Shown piece after piece: positions 8,162 through 17,155 of a DNA stretch of 64,000 bases. The stretch's first letter is position 1. Every line of letters starts with the position of its first letter. The position numbers and the translations under genes are program-made. This DNA is from GJ-E10 sp035625725 (GTDB taxonomy: Bacteria > Pseudomonadota > Gammaproteobacteria > Burkholderiales > Burkholderiaceae_F), in the NCBI GenBank assembly GCA_035625725.1, contig DASPPB010000067.1, positions 62,001-126,000 on the forward strand, in the 5' to 3' direction. The notes below the pieces were generated by a model. It was given only the letters and a program-made list of their open reading frames with translations, had not been told where the DNA came from and made no database searches.

Positions 8162-8221
8162 GCCCGGTTCACGGCATGGCATTCCTTCCGTGTCCGCCCG
8201 TTGAACCACAAAGGAAATCGC

Positions 8222-8491
8222 ATGGCAGTGTCCGATATCAAGAAGGGCGACATCGTCGCCAAATACCAGCGCAGTGGCAATGACACCGGTTCGCCGGAGG
8301 TCCAGGTTGCATTGCTGACCGCCCGGATCAATGAGCTAACCGAGCATTTCAAGACGCACGTGAAGGACCATCACTCACGGCGCGGTCTGCTCAAAATGGT
8401 CAGCCGCCGTCGCAAGCTGCTCGACTACCTCAAGGGGCGCAACCCGGAGTCCTACAAGGGACTGATCGACCGTCTGGGTTTGCGCAAGTAG
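8222..8491 (+). CDS. rpsO: 30S ribosomal protein S15
   Basis: An 89-residue primary 16S rRNA binding protein of the small-subunit platform. It has exact family length and conserved motifs: the DTGSPEVQVALLTARI region (residues ~21-36), the LTEHFKTHVKDHHSRRGLL core and the SRRRKLLDYLK tail. ATG 8222 follows AAAGGAAATCGC. rpsO precedes pnp, the classic pairing of a ribosomal protein with an RNA-decay enzyme. In E. coli, S15 represses its own mRNA and PNPase acts on the shared transcript; whether that holds here is not shown. Confidence 0.98.
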   Translation: MAVSDIKKGDIVAKYQRSGNDTGSPEVQVALLTARINELTEHFKTHVKDHHSRRGLLKMVSRRRKLLDYLKGRNPESYKGLIDRLGLRK

Positions 8492-8702
8492 GCGCATGTA
8501 CGCGCGACAGGTCGGGATCCTGGGGCTTGGCTGTCGGCCGGCGCACGCGTCGCCGCCTGCGACCGGCGCCCACCACTAGTGCGAGCCGCCAGTCAGACCT
8601 TGCCCCCGCATCGCGACCGAAACAGCGCATGCAATTCGCCCCACGCACTCGCTTGCCAGGCCGCCGTGTGGTTATCGGGGCCCCGAATGGGCGCCAGTGC
8701 CG

Positions 8703-8722
8703 GTCGCCGCGCACCGGGCGAC
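8703..8722 (+). other. Stem-loop in the pnp leader
   Basis: GTCGCC (8703-8708) pairs with GGCGAC (8717-8722), about 30 bases before the pnp GTG. The 259-base rpsO-pnp gap holds no other clear element. In E. coli an RNase III-cleaved stem in this position mediates PNPase autoregulation. The stem here is much shorter, so equivalence is only a suggestion. Confidence 0.3.
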
Positions 8723-8750
8723 GCAATGAACATCGCGAAAGGAAGAGCAC

Positions 8751-10868
8751 GTGTTTAATAAAGTGAGCAAGACGTTCCAATATGGCTCGCACACTGTGCG
8801 ACTCGAAACCGGGGAAATCGCGCGCCAGGCTAGTGGTGCGGTCGTGGTCTCGATGGACGACACCGTGGTTTTGGCCACCGTGGTTGCCGCGGCCAGCGCC
8901 AAGCCGGGCCAGGATTTTTTCCCCCTGACCGTCGATTACTTGGAAAAGACTTACGCAGCCGGCAAGATCCCGGGCGGCTTTTTCAAGCGGGAGGGGCGCC
9001 CTTCGGAAAAAGAGACGCTGACATCACGGCTGATCGACCGCCCGATCCGACCCCTGTTTCCCGAGGGCTTCTTCAACGAGGTTCAGGTCGTGCTGCACGT
9101 GCTATCGGTCAACCCCGAGATCGACCCCGATATTGCAGCCATGATCGGTGCGTCGGCCGCACTGGCGGTCTCCGGGGTGCCGTTTAACGGCCCGGTCGGC
9201 GCGGCCCGCGTGGGCTACATCGACGGCAGCTATGTGCTCAACCCCACGGCCAGCGCGCTCAAGAATTCGCACCTGGACCTGGTCGTTTCAGGCACCGAGC
9301 GCGCGGTGCTGATGGTCGAGTCCGAGGCTGACCAGCTCTCCGAAGACATCATGTTAGGCGCCGTGGTCTACGGTCACGAGCAGATGCAGATTGTTATCGA
9401 CGCAATTCACGACCTGGTGCGCGATGCGGGCAAGCCCGCCTGGGAGTGGACGGCACCGCCCAGAAACGAGGCGCTGCGCGCGCGGCTCGCGGCCATCGCC
9501 GGCCCGGGCTACGAGGAGGCCTACCAGATCCGTAGCAAGCAGGGCCGCACGCAAAAACTCAAGCAAGTGGAAGCGCGCGTTCGGGAGCTGCTCGCCGCCG
9601 AGACGCCCGCCGGCGCGGAGCAGCCCGATTCCAATGAGGTCGACGGGATCTTGTTCGACATGCAGGCGCGGCTTGTGCGCAACCAGATTCTCTCGGGTGA
9701 GCCGCGCATCGATGGTCGCGACACCCGCACCGTGCGGCCGATCGCGGTGCGTCTCGGGGTTTTGCCGCGCACCCATGGTTCGGCGCTGTTTACACGCGGT
9801 GAAACCCAAGCGCTGGTCACCGCGACCCTGGGCACCAAACAAGACGAGCAGATCATTGACGCGCTCATGGGCGAGTACCGCGACCGCTTCATGCTCCACT
9901 ACAACATGCCCCCGTTTGCTACCGGCGAGACGGGGCGGGTGGGCGCGCCCAAGCGCCGCGAGATCGGCCATGGCCGTCTGGCTAAGCGCGCGCTGGCGGC
10001 AGTGTTGCCATCGCCCGAGGAATTCCAGTATTCGATCCGCGTCGTCTCAGAGATCACCGAGTCCAACGGTTCCTCCTCGATGGCCTCGGTGTGTGGAGGT
10101 TGCCTCGCTCTGATGGATGCAGGCGTTCCCATCAAAGCGCACGTGGCCGGAGTGGCCATGGGGCTGATCAAGGAAGGCGGCCGTTTCGCGGTCCTGACCG
10201 ATATCTTGGGCGATGAGGACCATCTCGGGGACATGGACTTTAAGGTTGCCGGTACGGCTGCTGGCATCACGGCCCTGCAGATGGATATCAAGATCGAGGG
10301 CATCACCAAGGAGATCATGCACGTCGCGCTGGCGCAGGCGCGGGAGGGACGCACCCACATCCTGCATAAAATGCAAGAAGCGATCACCGTGGCACGCAAC
10401 GAGCTGTCGGTTTTCGCGCCGCGCATGATCCGCATCAAGATCAACCCCGAAAAAATCCGCGATGTGATCGGCAAGGGAGGCGCCGTGATCCGGGCGCTCA
10501 CGGAAGAAACCGGCACTCAGATTGACATCGAGGATGACGGCACCGTGACGATTGCCAGCGTCGATCAGGAGCGGGGGCGCGAGGCCGAGCGGCGCATTCT
10601 GGAGCTGACCGCGGAGGTCGAGGTGGGTAAGGTCTACGATGGCACGGTGCTGCGTCTGCTCGATTTCGGGGCGATCGTGCAGTTGCTTCCGGGCCGCGAC
10701 GGCCTGCTGCACATCTCGCAGATTGCCAACGAGCGCGTCAACCAGGTCTCCGACTACCTCAAGGAAGGGCAGGCGGTGAAGGTCAAGGTCATCGAGGCGG
10801 ACGAAAAAGGTCGCGTGCGGCTATCGATGAAAGCGGTGGGCGCGGACGCGCCGCCGGCGGTGGCCTAA
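8751..10868 (+). CDS. pnp: Polynucleotide phosphorylase
   Basis: Phosphorolytic 3'-5' exoribonuclease of mRNA decay. It has 705 residues with the full domain order: two RNase PH-like domains (about 10-220 and 315-545) joined by the all-helical domain, then a KH domain (RIKINPEKIRDVIGKGGAVI), then an S1 domain (GKVYDGTVLRLLDFGAIVQL to DEKGRVRLSMKA). The GTG start at 8751 is preceded by AAAGGAAGAG; MFNKVSKTFQYG is the family's normal N-terminus. A 10-codon frame (8726-8758) overlaps this start in another frame. The gap to tpiA is 35 bases, so cotranscription is possible. Confidence 0.97.
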   Translation: MFNKVSKTFQYGSHTVRLETGEIARQASGAVVVSMDDTVVLATVVAAASAKPGQDFFPLTVDYLEKTYAAGKIPGGFFKREGRPSEKETLTSRLIDRPIRPLFPEGFFNEVQVVLHVLSVNPEIDPDIAAMIGASAALAVSGVPFNGPVGAARVGYIDGSYVLNPTASALKNSHLDLVVSGTERAVLMVESEADQLSEDIMLGAVVYGHEQMQIVIDAIHDLVRDAGKPAWEWTAPPRNEALRARLAAIAGPGYEEAYQIRSKQGRTQKLKQVEARVRELLAAETPAGAEQPDSNEVDGILFDMQARLVRNQILSGEPRIDGRDTRTVRPIAVRLGVLPRTHGSALFTRGETQALVTATLGTKQDEQIIDALMGEYRDRFMLHYNMPPFATGETGRVGAPKRREIGHGRLAKRALAAVLPSPEEFQYSIRVVSEITESNGSSSMASVCGGCLALMDAGVPIKAHVAGVAMGLIKEGGRFAVLTDILGDEDHLGDMDFKVAGTAAGITALQMDIKIEGITKEIMHVALAQAREGRTHILHKMQEAITVARNELSVFAPRMIRIKINPEKIRDVIGKGGAVIRALTEETGTQIDIEDDGTVTIASVDQERGREAERRILELTAEVEVGKVYDGTVLRLLDFGAIVQLLPGRDGLLHISQIANERVNQVSDYLKEGQAVKVKVIEADEKGRVRLSMKAVGADAPPAVA

Positions 10869-10903
10869 GAGGCGCAGCGGCAGGACCTTTGGGGGAGGAG
10901 ACG

Positions 10904-11656
10904 ATGCAGGTGCGTGCGAAACTGGTCGCCGCCAACTGGAAGATGAACGGCAGCCGGGCTGACAACGAGCGCTGGCTTAGCACCTTTTGTGCGGCTTCGC
11001 CGCGGTGCCAGACGGTCGTCTGCCCGCCCTACGTGTATCTGCCGCAGGTCCTGCAAGGGCTGGCTGGCACCCGCACCGAAGTGGGCGCACAGAACCTGTG
11101 CGCGCTGGCCGCCGGGGCGTGGACGGGCGAGGTGGCCGCAGAGATGCTCGTCGATGTGGGTGCAAGCTGGGTGATTGTCGGGCACTCGGAGCGGCGCTCC
11201 GCCTACGGCGAGACCGATGAGATCGTTGCCACCAAGCTCGAGCGGGCGCTCGCCGCGGGGTTGCGGCCCATTGTCTGCGTTGGCGAAACGCTTGAACAGC
11301 GCGAGCAGGGTCAGTCGCAGCAAATCGTGGTGGCGCAGCTCGACGCGCTGTTGCGCCGCTGCGGCGTTGCCCAGCTTGCGCGTGGTGCTGTGGCCTACGA
11401 GCCCATCTGGGCCATCGGGACCGGACGCACCGCCACACCGCAGCAGGCGCAGCAGATGCACGAGGCGATCCGCGCGCGGCTTGCGGCAGCCGATGCAGTC
11501 TCGGCGGCGGCTACGCGGCTGCTCTACGGCGGCAGCGTCAAACCGGCCAACGCGGCGGAGCTGTTTACCCAACCGGATATCGACGGAGGTCTGATCGGCG
11601 GAGCTTCCTTAGTCGCGGCCGATTTTGTGGCGATTTGCGAGGCGGCGGCGCGCTGA
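10904..11656 (+). CDS. tpiA: Triosephosphate isomerase
   Basis: Interconverts dihydroxyacetone phosphate and glyceraldehyde 3-phosphate in central carbon metabolism. It has 250 residues. Active-site residues are K13 in ANWKMNGS, H94 in VGHSERR and E166 in AYEPIWAIGTG; the phosphate-binding LLYGGSVKPANA lies near the C-terminus. ATG 10904 has a strong GGGGGAGGAG site. It is followed 22 bases later by secG, the usual order in this lineage. Confidence 0.97.
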   Translation: MQVRAKLVAANWKMNGSRADNERWLSTFCAASPRCQTVVCPPYVYLPQVLQGLAGTRTEVGAQNLCALAAGAWTGEVAAEMLVDVGASWVIVGHSERRSAYGETDEIVATKLERALAAGLRPIVCVGETLEQREQGQSQQIVVAQLDALLRRCGVAQLARGAVAYEPIWAIGTGRTATPQQAQQMHEAIRARLAAADAVSAAATRLLYGGSVKPANAAELFTQPDIDGGLIGGASLVAADFVAICEAAAR

Positions 11657-11678
11657 GCGTTTTCTGAGGGACGCATAG

Positions 11679-12107
11679 ATGGGCTGGATTGTCACATTGT
11701 TGATCGTCGTGCAGGTGATTTGCGCTGCGGCGATCATCGTCTTGGTGCTGCTACAGCATGGCAAGGGTGCGGATATGGGCGCGGCTTTTGGCAGCGGCGC
11801 CTCGGGGAGCTTGTTTGGTGCCAGCGGCTCGGCCAATTTCCTCTCGCGCAGCACGGCCGTCATCGCGGCGATCTTCTTTGTCGCGACTATCGGTCTGGCC
11901 TATTCGGCGACGAACGTACGCGCGCCTCGCGGCGGGGTCATGAGCACGACGACGATGCCCTTGCCCGCGCCCGCGAGCGGCAGCCCCGCGGCCACGCCTC
12001 CGGCCTCCGAGCAGGTTCCGACGGAGAGCAGTTCCAATGCTGCGATGCCGGTTCCGAAGAGCTCCACGGCGCCCGCGGCGGATAAGTCGGCAGAAATTCC
12101 CAAGTAA
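11679..12107 (+). CDS. secG: Protein-export membrane protein SecG
   Basis: Accessory subunit of the SecYEG translocon in the inner membrane. Two hydrophobic helices are visible: VTLLIVVQVICAAAIIVLVLL (residues ~5-25) and STAVIAAIFFVATIGLAYS (about 57-75). Between them is the conserved cytosolic loop GADMGAAFGSGASGSLFGA. At 142 residues the protein is longer than the E. coli form because of a ~60-residue Pro/Ala/Ser-rich tail ending in IPK, as in other betaproteobacteria. It precedes tRNA-Leu and the nuo operon. Confidence 0.95.
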   Translation: MGWIVTLLIVVQVICAAAIIVLVLLQHGKGADMGAAFGSGASGSLFGASGSANFLSRSTAVIAAIFFVATIGLAYSATNVRAPRGGVMSTTTMPLPAPASGSPAATPPASEQVPTESSSNAAMPVPKSSTAPAADKSAEIPK

Positions 12108-12178
12108 TTTGGGCAGCGCGGCGCGCGCGTTGCGCCTCGGAGACGCGCCTGGGGCCCGGAGAAGGCAGCGTTTCGCGC

Positions 12179-12184
12179 TAAAAT
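12179..12184 (+). promoter_or_regulatory. Possible -10 box of tRNA-Leu
   Basis: TAAAAT lies twelve bases before the mature tRNA 5' end. The -35 region is poor. Confidence 0.35.
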
Positions 12185-12195
12185 CCGCGCCGCTT

Positions 12196-12280
12196 GCCGA
12201 CGTGGTGGAATTGGTAGACACACCATCTTGAGGGGGTGGCGGCGAAAGCCGTGTGAGTTCGAGTCTCACCGTCGGCACCA
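12196..12280 (+). tRNA. tRNA-Leu (anticodon GAG)
   Basis: The class II tRNA folds completely. The acceptor stem GCCGACG pairs with CGTCGGC. The D-arm is GGAATTGGTAGA. The anticodon arm is CCATC-TTGAGGG-GGTGG with anticodon GAG. The variable arm is long (GCGGCGAAAGCCG region), and the T-arm is GTGAG-TTCGAGT-CTCAC. The discriminator is A and CCA (12278-12280) is encoded. It reads CUC and CUU codons and lies between secG and nuoA. Confidence 0.95.
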
Positions 12281-12337
12281 CGCTGTGAGCCGGGAGATTG
12301 TGCTAGCGCGAAAGGTACGCGGATTGCGCCAATGCGC

Positions 12338-12358
12338 GCCGCGGGTGTCGCCCGCGGC
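12338..12358 (+). terminator. Strong hairpin downstream of tRNA-Leu
   Basis: GCCGCGGG (12338-12345), loop TGTCG, CCCGCGGC (12351-12358): an 8-bp perfect stem 58 bases after the tRNA. A T-rich patch occurs only at 12413-12430. It may end the tpiA-secG-tRNA transcript. Confidence 0.35.
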
Positions 12359-12426
12359 CGAAACGGCGGGTATCGGCCGCGACCCCTAACGGCGGTGTTG
12401 GGGTATATCAACGTTTTGGTATTTTC

Positions 12427-12456
12427 TTGGTGAGCCTCGACCCGCCACGCTAAGAT
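12427..12456 (+). promoter_or_regulatory. Predicted promoter of the nuo operon
   Basis: TTGGTG (12427-12432), an 18-base spacer and TAAGAT (12451-12456), 90 bases before nuoA and downstream of the hairpin that follows tRNA-Leu. Confidence 0.45.
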
Positions 12457-12546
12457 GGTGGGCGAAGGAGCGGGGGGAGCTGGGCCGAACGCAATCGCCT
12501 CGGCGCGTGCTCGTGGATTTTGGGCAGCGGTTCACACAGGTGGCTT

Positions 12547-12912
12547 GTGGATCTCGGGAACTATCTTCCGGTGTTGATCTTCGTGGCGGTGGGCGCAATC
12601 ATCGGCGTGGTGCCTATCGTGCTGGGGGCTCTGGTGGCGCCGTATCGCCCCGACGCAGAAAAGCGATCCCCCTACGAATGCGGCTTTGAGGCCTTCGAGG
12701 ACGCGCGCATGAAGTTTGACGTGCGCTACTACCTCGTCGCGATCCTGTTCATTTTGTTCGACCTGGAGGTCGCGTTTCTCTTCCCGTGGGCGGTGTCGCT
12801 GGGTTCGCTGGGCGCGTGGAGCGCGGGCTTTTGGGCGATGATGCTGTTTCTCGCGATTCTCACGGTTGGATTCGTGTACGAATGGAAAAAGGGCGCTCTC
12901 GATTGGGAGTGA
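12547..12912 (+). CDS. nuoA: NADH-quinone oxidoreductase subunit A
   Basis: Membrane subunit of complex I near the quinone site, with 121 residues. Three hydrophobic helices are visible: PVLIFVAVGAIIGVVPIVLG, YYLVAILFILFDLEVAFLFPW and WAMMLFLAILTVGFVYEW. The family motif SPYECGFEAFEDARMKFD sits in the first loop. I place the start at GTG 12547 (DLGNYLPVLIF) because AGGTGG lies upstream and homologues begin there; the in-frame TTG at 12520 adds nothing conserved. It is the first gene of a complete 14-gene operon. Confidence 0.95.
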   Translation: MDLGNYLPVLIFVAVGAIIGVVPIVLGALVAPYRPDAEKRSPYECGFEAFEDARMKFDVRYYLVAILFILFDLEVAFLFPWAVSLGSLGAWSAGFWAMMLFLAILTVGFVYEWKKGALDWE

Positions 12913-12945
12913 CGGAGTCGAAACGCTTTTGGGCGATATGGCATC

Positions 12946-13422
12946 GTGGGCATCGAAGGCAAATTGCAACAGGGCTTCGTGACGACCAGCGTCGACGCGC
13001 TGCTGAACTGGTCCAAGACGGGTTCGCTCTGGCCGATGACGTTCGGTCTGGCGTGCTGTGCGGTGGAAATGATGCACGCGGGTGCCGCCCGTTATGACTT
13101 GGACCGTTTCGGCGTCGTGTTTCGACCCAGCCCCCGGCAGTCGGACCTGATGATCGTCGCCGGCACGCTGTGCAACAAGATGGCGCCCGCCCTGCGCAAG
13201 GTCTACGACCAAATGCCCGAGCCGCGGTGGGTGATCTCGATGGGATCGTGCGCAAACGGCGGGGGTTACTACCACTATTCCTATTCGGTCGTGCGCGGCT
13301 GCGATCGCATCGTGCCGGTGGACATTTACGTGCCGGGTTGTCCGCCGACGGCCGAAGCGTTGATCTACGGGATCTTGCAGCTGCAGGCGAAGATCGCGCG
13401 CACCAATACGATTGCCCGCTGA
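12946..13422 (+). CDS. nuoB: NADH-quinone oxidoreductase subunit B
   Basis: Carries cluster N2, the last [4Fe-4S] centre before quinone in the peripheral arm. It has 158 residues. The four ligands are C37 and C38 (LACCAVEMMHAGAARYD), C102 (MGSCANGGGYYHYSYS) and C132 (VPGCPPTAEALIYG). The GTG start at 12946 gives the standard N-terminus GIEGKLQQGFVTTS. A nearby ATG at 12938 is out of frame. Confidence 0.98.
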   Translation: MGIEGKLQQGFVTTSVDALLNWSKTGSLWPMTFGLACCAVEMMHAGAARYDLDRFGVVFRPSPRQSDLMIVAGTLCNKMAPALRKVYDQMPEPRWVISMGSCANGGGYYHYSYSVVRGCDRIVPVDIYVPGCPPTAEALIYGILQLQAKIARTNTIAR

Positions 13423-13428
13423 TCCACC

Positions 13429-14064
13429 GTGGAAACCACGCCGTCAATGGAACGCCCCATGAACGACGTCGAGGAGCTTGCGCGCAGGCTCGAGGCGCGC
13501 ATCGGCGCTCGCGCGCAAGCGCTCGAGAAGGATCGCGGCGAGCTCACGCTGTGCGTGGCCCCCGGCGACTGGTTGGCGGTTGCGGCGCAGCTGCGCGATG
13601 ACCCGCAGCTGCACTTCGAGCAGTGCGTGGATCTGTGCGGCGTGGACTATTTAGAGTATGGCGGTGGCACCTGGAGCGGACGGCGCTTTGCGGTGGTCGC
13701 GCACCTCCTGTCCGTAGCCCAAAACTGGCGGCTGCGGCTGCGGGTTTTCTGCGACAGCGACGAGCTGCCGATCGTCGCCTCACTCATCGAAGTGTGGCCT
13801 TCGGTGGGCTGGTACGAGCGCGAGGCCTTCGACTTGCTGGGGATCCTCTTCGAGGGTCATCCCGATTTGCGTCGCATCCTGACGGACTACGGCTTTGTTG
13901 GACATCCGTTTCGCCGCAATTTTCCGATTTCGGGCACCGTTGAGATGCGCTACGACCCCGAACAGCGGCGTGTCATCTATCAGCCGGTTTCGATCGAGCC
14001 GCGCGAGATCGTCCCGCGTGTGATTCGAGAAGAGGGCTACGCCCGGGGGCCGACCCAGCGCTAA
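13429..14064 (+). CDS. nuoC: NADH-quinone oxidoreductase subunit C
   Basis: Peripheral-arm subunit of the 30-kDa family, with 211 residues. The signature is WYEREAFDLLGILFEGHPDLRRILTDYGF, here split over residues ~125-155, followed by GHPFRRNFPISG. The start is not certain: GTG 13429, ATG 13447 and ATG 13459 are all in frame and none has a strong ribosome site. I report the longest. It is six bases after nuoB and eight before nuoD, and is separate from nuoD (not the NuoCD fusion of enterobacteria). Confidence 0.95.
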   Translation: METTPSMERPMNDVEELARRLEARIGARAQALEKDRGELTLCVAPGDWLAVAAQLRDDPQLHFEQCVDLCGVDYLEYGGGTWSGRRFAVVAHLLSVAQNWRLRLRVFCDSDELPIVASLIEVWPSVGWYEREAFDLLGILFEGHPDLRRILTDYGFVGHPFRRNFPISGTVEMRYDPEQRRVIYQPVSIEPREIVPRVIREEGYARGPTQR

Positions 14065-14072
14065 CGCACGTC

Positions 14073-15326
14073 ATGGCCGATATTCGCAATTACACCTTGA
14101 ATTTTGGTCCGCAGCACCCGGCGGCGCACGGCGTGCTGCGCCTGGTGCTCGAACTCGACGGCGAGGTGATCCGGCGGGCCGATCCGCACATTGGTCTGCT
14201 GCACCGCGCCACCGAGAAGCTGGCGGAGACGCGCACCTTCATCCAGTCGGTTCCCTACATGGATCGCCTGGACTACGTCTCGATGATGTGCAACGAGCAC
14301 GCCTACGTGATGGCCATCGAGCGGCTGCTGGGCGTCGAGGTGCCCCTGCGCGCGCAGTACATTCGCGTCATGTACGACGAGATCACCCGATTGCTCAACC
14401 ATCTGCTCTGGATCGGGGGACACGCCTTGGACGTGGGAGCGATGGCGGTGTTCCTGTACGCGTTTCGTGAGCGCGAGGACCTGTTCGACATGTACGAGGC
14501 GGCGTCGGGTGCACGGATGCACGCCGCGTACTACCGGCCCGGGGGCGTGTACCGCGATTTGCCCGACACGATGCCACAGTACAACAGCGCCGGCGGACTG
14601 CCGACGCGGGTCATGGCGGAACGCAACGAAAACCGGCAGGGATCGCTGCTCGACTTTATCGAGGATTTCACCCGCCGCTTTCCGGGCTGTGTGGACGATT
14701 ACGAGACGCTGCTCACCGACAACCGGATCTGGAAACAGCGCCTCGTGGGTATCGGCGTGGTGCCAGCGGAGCGTGCACTGGCCATCGGCTTCACGGGGCC
14801 GATGCTGCGCGGCTCCGGTGTTGCCTGGGATCTGCGCAAGAAGCAGCCCTATGAGGTCTATGACCGCCTCGAGTTTGATATTCCGATCGGTCGCAACGGC
14901 GACTGCTATGACCGCTATCTTGTACGCGTCGAGGAGATGCGGCAGAGCAACCGCATCATCCAGCAGTGTGTTGCGTGGCTGCGCGCAAATCCGGGCGCCG
15001 TCATCTCCAGCGACCACAAGGTAGCGCCGCCGCGGCGCGTCGAGATGAAGACCAACATGGAGGACTTGATCCACCACTTCAAGCTCTTCACGGAGGGCTT
15101 TCACGTCCCGCCCGGTGAGGTGTACGCCGCCGTCGAGCACCCGAAGGGGGAATTTGGCATCTATCTGGTGAGTGACGGGGCCAACAAGCCCTACCGGCTC
15201 AAGATCCGGGCGCCCGGTTTCGCCCACCTGCAGGCGCTCGACGAGATGAGTCGGGGGCACATGATTGCCGACGCGGTGACCATCATTGGCTCGCAGGACA
15301 TCGTCTTCGGGGAGATCGACCGGTGA
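14073..15326 (+). CDS. nuoD: NADH-quinone oxidoreductase subunit D
   Basis: The 49-kDa subunit that forms the quinone-binding cavity with NuoB. It has 417 residues of standard length. FGPQHPAAHGVLRLVLELDGE (here starting at residue ~10) and HIGLLHRATEKL are intact. LLNHLLWIGGHALDVGA and the C-terminal DEMSRGHMIADAVTIIGS with the terminal IVFGEIDR are present. The stop overlaps nuoE as GTGA. Confidence 0.98.
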   Translation: MADIRNYTLNFGPQHPAAHGVLRLVLELDGEVIRRADPHIGLLHRATEKLAETRTFIQSVPYMDRLDYVSMMCNEHAYVMAIERLLGVEVPLRAQYIRVMYDEITRLLNHLLWIGGHALDVGAMAVFLYAFREREDLFDMYEAASGARMHAAYYRPGGVYRDLPDTMPQYNSAGGLPTRVMAERNENRQGSLLDFIEDFTRRFPGCVDDYETLLTDNRIWKQRLVGIGVVPAERALAIGFTGPMLRGSGVAWDLRKKQPYEVYDRLEFDIPIGRNGDCYDRYLVRVEEMRQSNRIIQQCVAWLRANPGAVISSDHKVAPPRRVEMKTNMEDLIHHFKLFTEGFHVPPGEVYAAVEHPKGEFGIYLVSDGANKPYRLKIRAPGFAHLQALDEMSRGHMIADAVTIIGSQDIVFGEIDR

Positions 15327-15853
15327 GCGCCGTGCCATCGGATCGCGTCGCAACGCCTGTGCAACGCCTCTCGGAGCAGGCGCTGCGCCGCATCGACCGG
15401 GAGATCGCCAAGTACCCCCCCGAGCGGCGGCAGTCGGCCGTGCTGGCCGCGCTGGCAATCGCCCAGGACGAAATCGGCTGGCTGCCAACGAGCACGATGG
15501 AAGAGGTGGCCGAGTATCTTCGCATGGCGCCCGTGGCCGTCTACGAGGTGGCGACCTTCTATCACATGTTTAACCTGGCTCCGGTGGGTCGCCACAAGAT
15601 CACGGTCTGCACCAATCTTCCGTGCGCCCTCTCGGGGGCCAACGTGGCCGCGCGCCATCTCCAGGAGAAGCTCGGCATCGGTTTCGGGCAAACCACCGCC
15701 GACGGGCGCTTCACGCTGGCCGAGGGCGAGTGCATGGGCGCATGCGGCGACGCCCCGGTGCTTCTGGTCAACAACAAGCGCATGTGCAGCTTCATGGACG
15801 CGTCCCGGATCGACGAGTTGCTCCGGTCCCTGGACGGGGAGAAGGGCACATGA
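15323..15853 (+). CDS. nuoE: NADH-quinone oxidoreductase subunit E
   Basis: The 24-kDa peripheral subunit with [2Fe-2S] cluster N1a. It has 176 residues. Ligands C96 and C101 lie in VCTNLPCALSG, C137 and C141 in ECMGACGDAPVLLVNNK. The N-terminal helical domain contains VLAALAIAQDEIGWLP. The GTG start overlaps the nuoD stop (GTGA), and its own stop overlaps nuoF (ATGA), so translation of D-E-F is coupled. Confidence 0.97.
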   Translation: MSAVPSDRVATPVQRLSEQALRRIDREIAKYPPERRQSAVLAALAIAQDEIGWLPTSTMEEVAEYLRMAPVAVYEVATFYHMFNLAPVGRHKITVCTNLPCALSGANVAARHLQEKLGIGFGQTTADGRFTLAEGECMGACGDAPVLLVNNKRMCSFMDASRIDELLRSLDGEKGT

Positions 15854-17151
15854 GCGCACAGACGTGTTTTCACGGCCTTCATCTGCAGCCGATGATCCTG
15901 GCCGGACTCGACGGCAACAACTGGCGTCTGGCCGACTACGAACGGCGGGAAGGCTACCGCGCGCTCCGCCGGATGCTCAGTGAGGTTGCGGCCCCCGATG
16001 CCGTGATCGCCGAAGTCAAGAAATCCGGCTTGCGCGGTCGGGGCGGTGCTGGCTTCCCCACTGGCTTGAAGTGGAGCTTCATGCCGCGCGGGACCACCGG
16101 GGCGAAGTATTTGGTTTGCAATTCCGACGAGGGGGAACCCGGAACTTTCAAGGACCGCGACATCCTGCGCTACAACCCGCACGCGGTCATCGAGGGCATG
16201 ACCATTGCGGCCTACGCCACCGGTGCTTCTTGTGGATATAACTACATCCACGGCGAAATCTGGTCGGAGTACGAGCGCTTTCAGGAGGCGCTCGATGAGG
16301 CGTATTCGGCCGGATTGCTCGGCGCCAACATCCTGGGTTCCCAGTTCTCTTTTGACCTGCGCAACACCCATGGGTTCGGTGCCTATATCTGCGGCGAGGA
16401 AACTGCGCTGCTGGAATCGATCGAGGGCAAGAAGGGGCAGCCGCGGTACAAACCTCCCTTTCCGGCGAGCGTTGGCCTCTACGGGCGACCAACGACGATC
16501 AACAACACCGAGACGTTTGCCGCTGTGCCGTGGGTCTTGCGCATGGGCGCCGACGCATTCCTGGCAATCGGGCGCCCCAACAACGGTGGCACGAAGATCT
16601 TTTCCGTGAGCGGAGACGTGCAGCGCTGCGGCAACTACGAAGTGCCGCTCGGCACGCCGTTTGCCAAACTGCTCGAACTGGCCGGGGGCATGCGCGGTGG
16701 CAAGATCAAGGCGGTGATCCCCGGCGGCTCCTCGATGCCGGTGCTCAGGGGCGAGGTCATGATGGACACGGACTTGGATTACGACTCCATCGCCAAGGCC
16801 GGCTCAATGCTCGGCTCGGGGGCCGTGATCGTCATGAACGAGACGCGCTGCATGGTGCGCTGCCTGGAGCGGCTTGCGTATTTTTATCAGGCCGAGTCCT
16901 GCGGCCAGTGCACGCCCTGCCGCGAAGGCACGGGCTGGCTGTATCGCGTGCTGCATCGAATCGAGCACGGCAAGGGGCGGACCGAGGATCTCGACTTGCT
17001 CGACTCGGTGGCCGAGAACATCCAGGGGCGAACAATCTGCGCACTGGGTGACGCGGCCGCCATGCCGGTGCGGTCGTTCATCAAGAACTTTCGCGCCGAA
17101 TTCGAACATCACATCGAGCACAAGCGCTGCCTGGTAGCGGATTACGTGTGA
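15850..17151 (+). CDS. nuoF: NADH-quinone oxidoreductase subunit F (NADH/FMN)
   Basis: NADH-oxidising subunit with FMN and [4Fe-4S] cluster N3, 433 residues. The nucleotide/FMN motif SGLRGRGGAGFPTGLKW (near residue 60) and CNSDEGEPGTFKDR are present. Cluster ligands are C351, C354 and C357 in ESCGQCTPCREGTGW, and C397 in TICALGD. ATG 15850 overlaps the nuoE stop. The frame remains open upstream, but only as a shadow of nuoE. Confidence 0.98.
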   Translation: MSAQTCFHGLHLQPMILAGLDGNNWRLADYERREGYRALRRMLSEVAAPDAVIAEVKKSGLRGRGGAGFPTGLKWSFMPRGTTGAKYLVCNSDEGEPGTFKDRDILRYNPHAVIEGMTIAAYATGASCGYNYIHGEIWSEYERFQEALDEAYSAGLLGANILGSQFSFDLRNTHGFGAYICGEETALLESIEGKKGQPRYKPPFPASVGLYGRPTTINNTETFAAVPWVLRMGADAFLAIGRPNNGGTKIFSVSGDVQRCGNYEVPLGTPFAKLLELAGGMRGGKIKAVIPGGSSMPVLRGEVMMDTDLDYDSIAKAGSMLGSGAVIVMNETRCMVRCLERLAYFYQAESCGQCTPCREGTGWLYRVLHRIEHGKGRTEDLDLLDSVAENIQGRTICALGDAAAMPVRSFIKNFRAEFEHHIEHKRCLVADYV

Positions 17152-17155
17152 CGCA

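Noticed and set aside
12938..12985. ATG 12938 as the nuoB start
   Set aside because: It is out of frame with NuoB and stops within 15 codons; GTG 12946 gives the conserved N-terminus.
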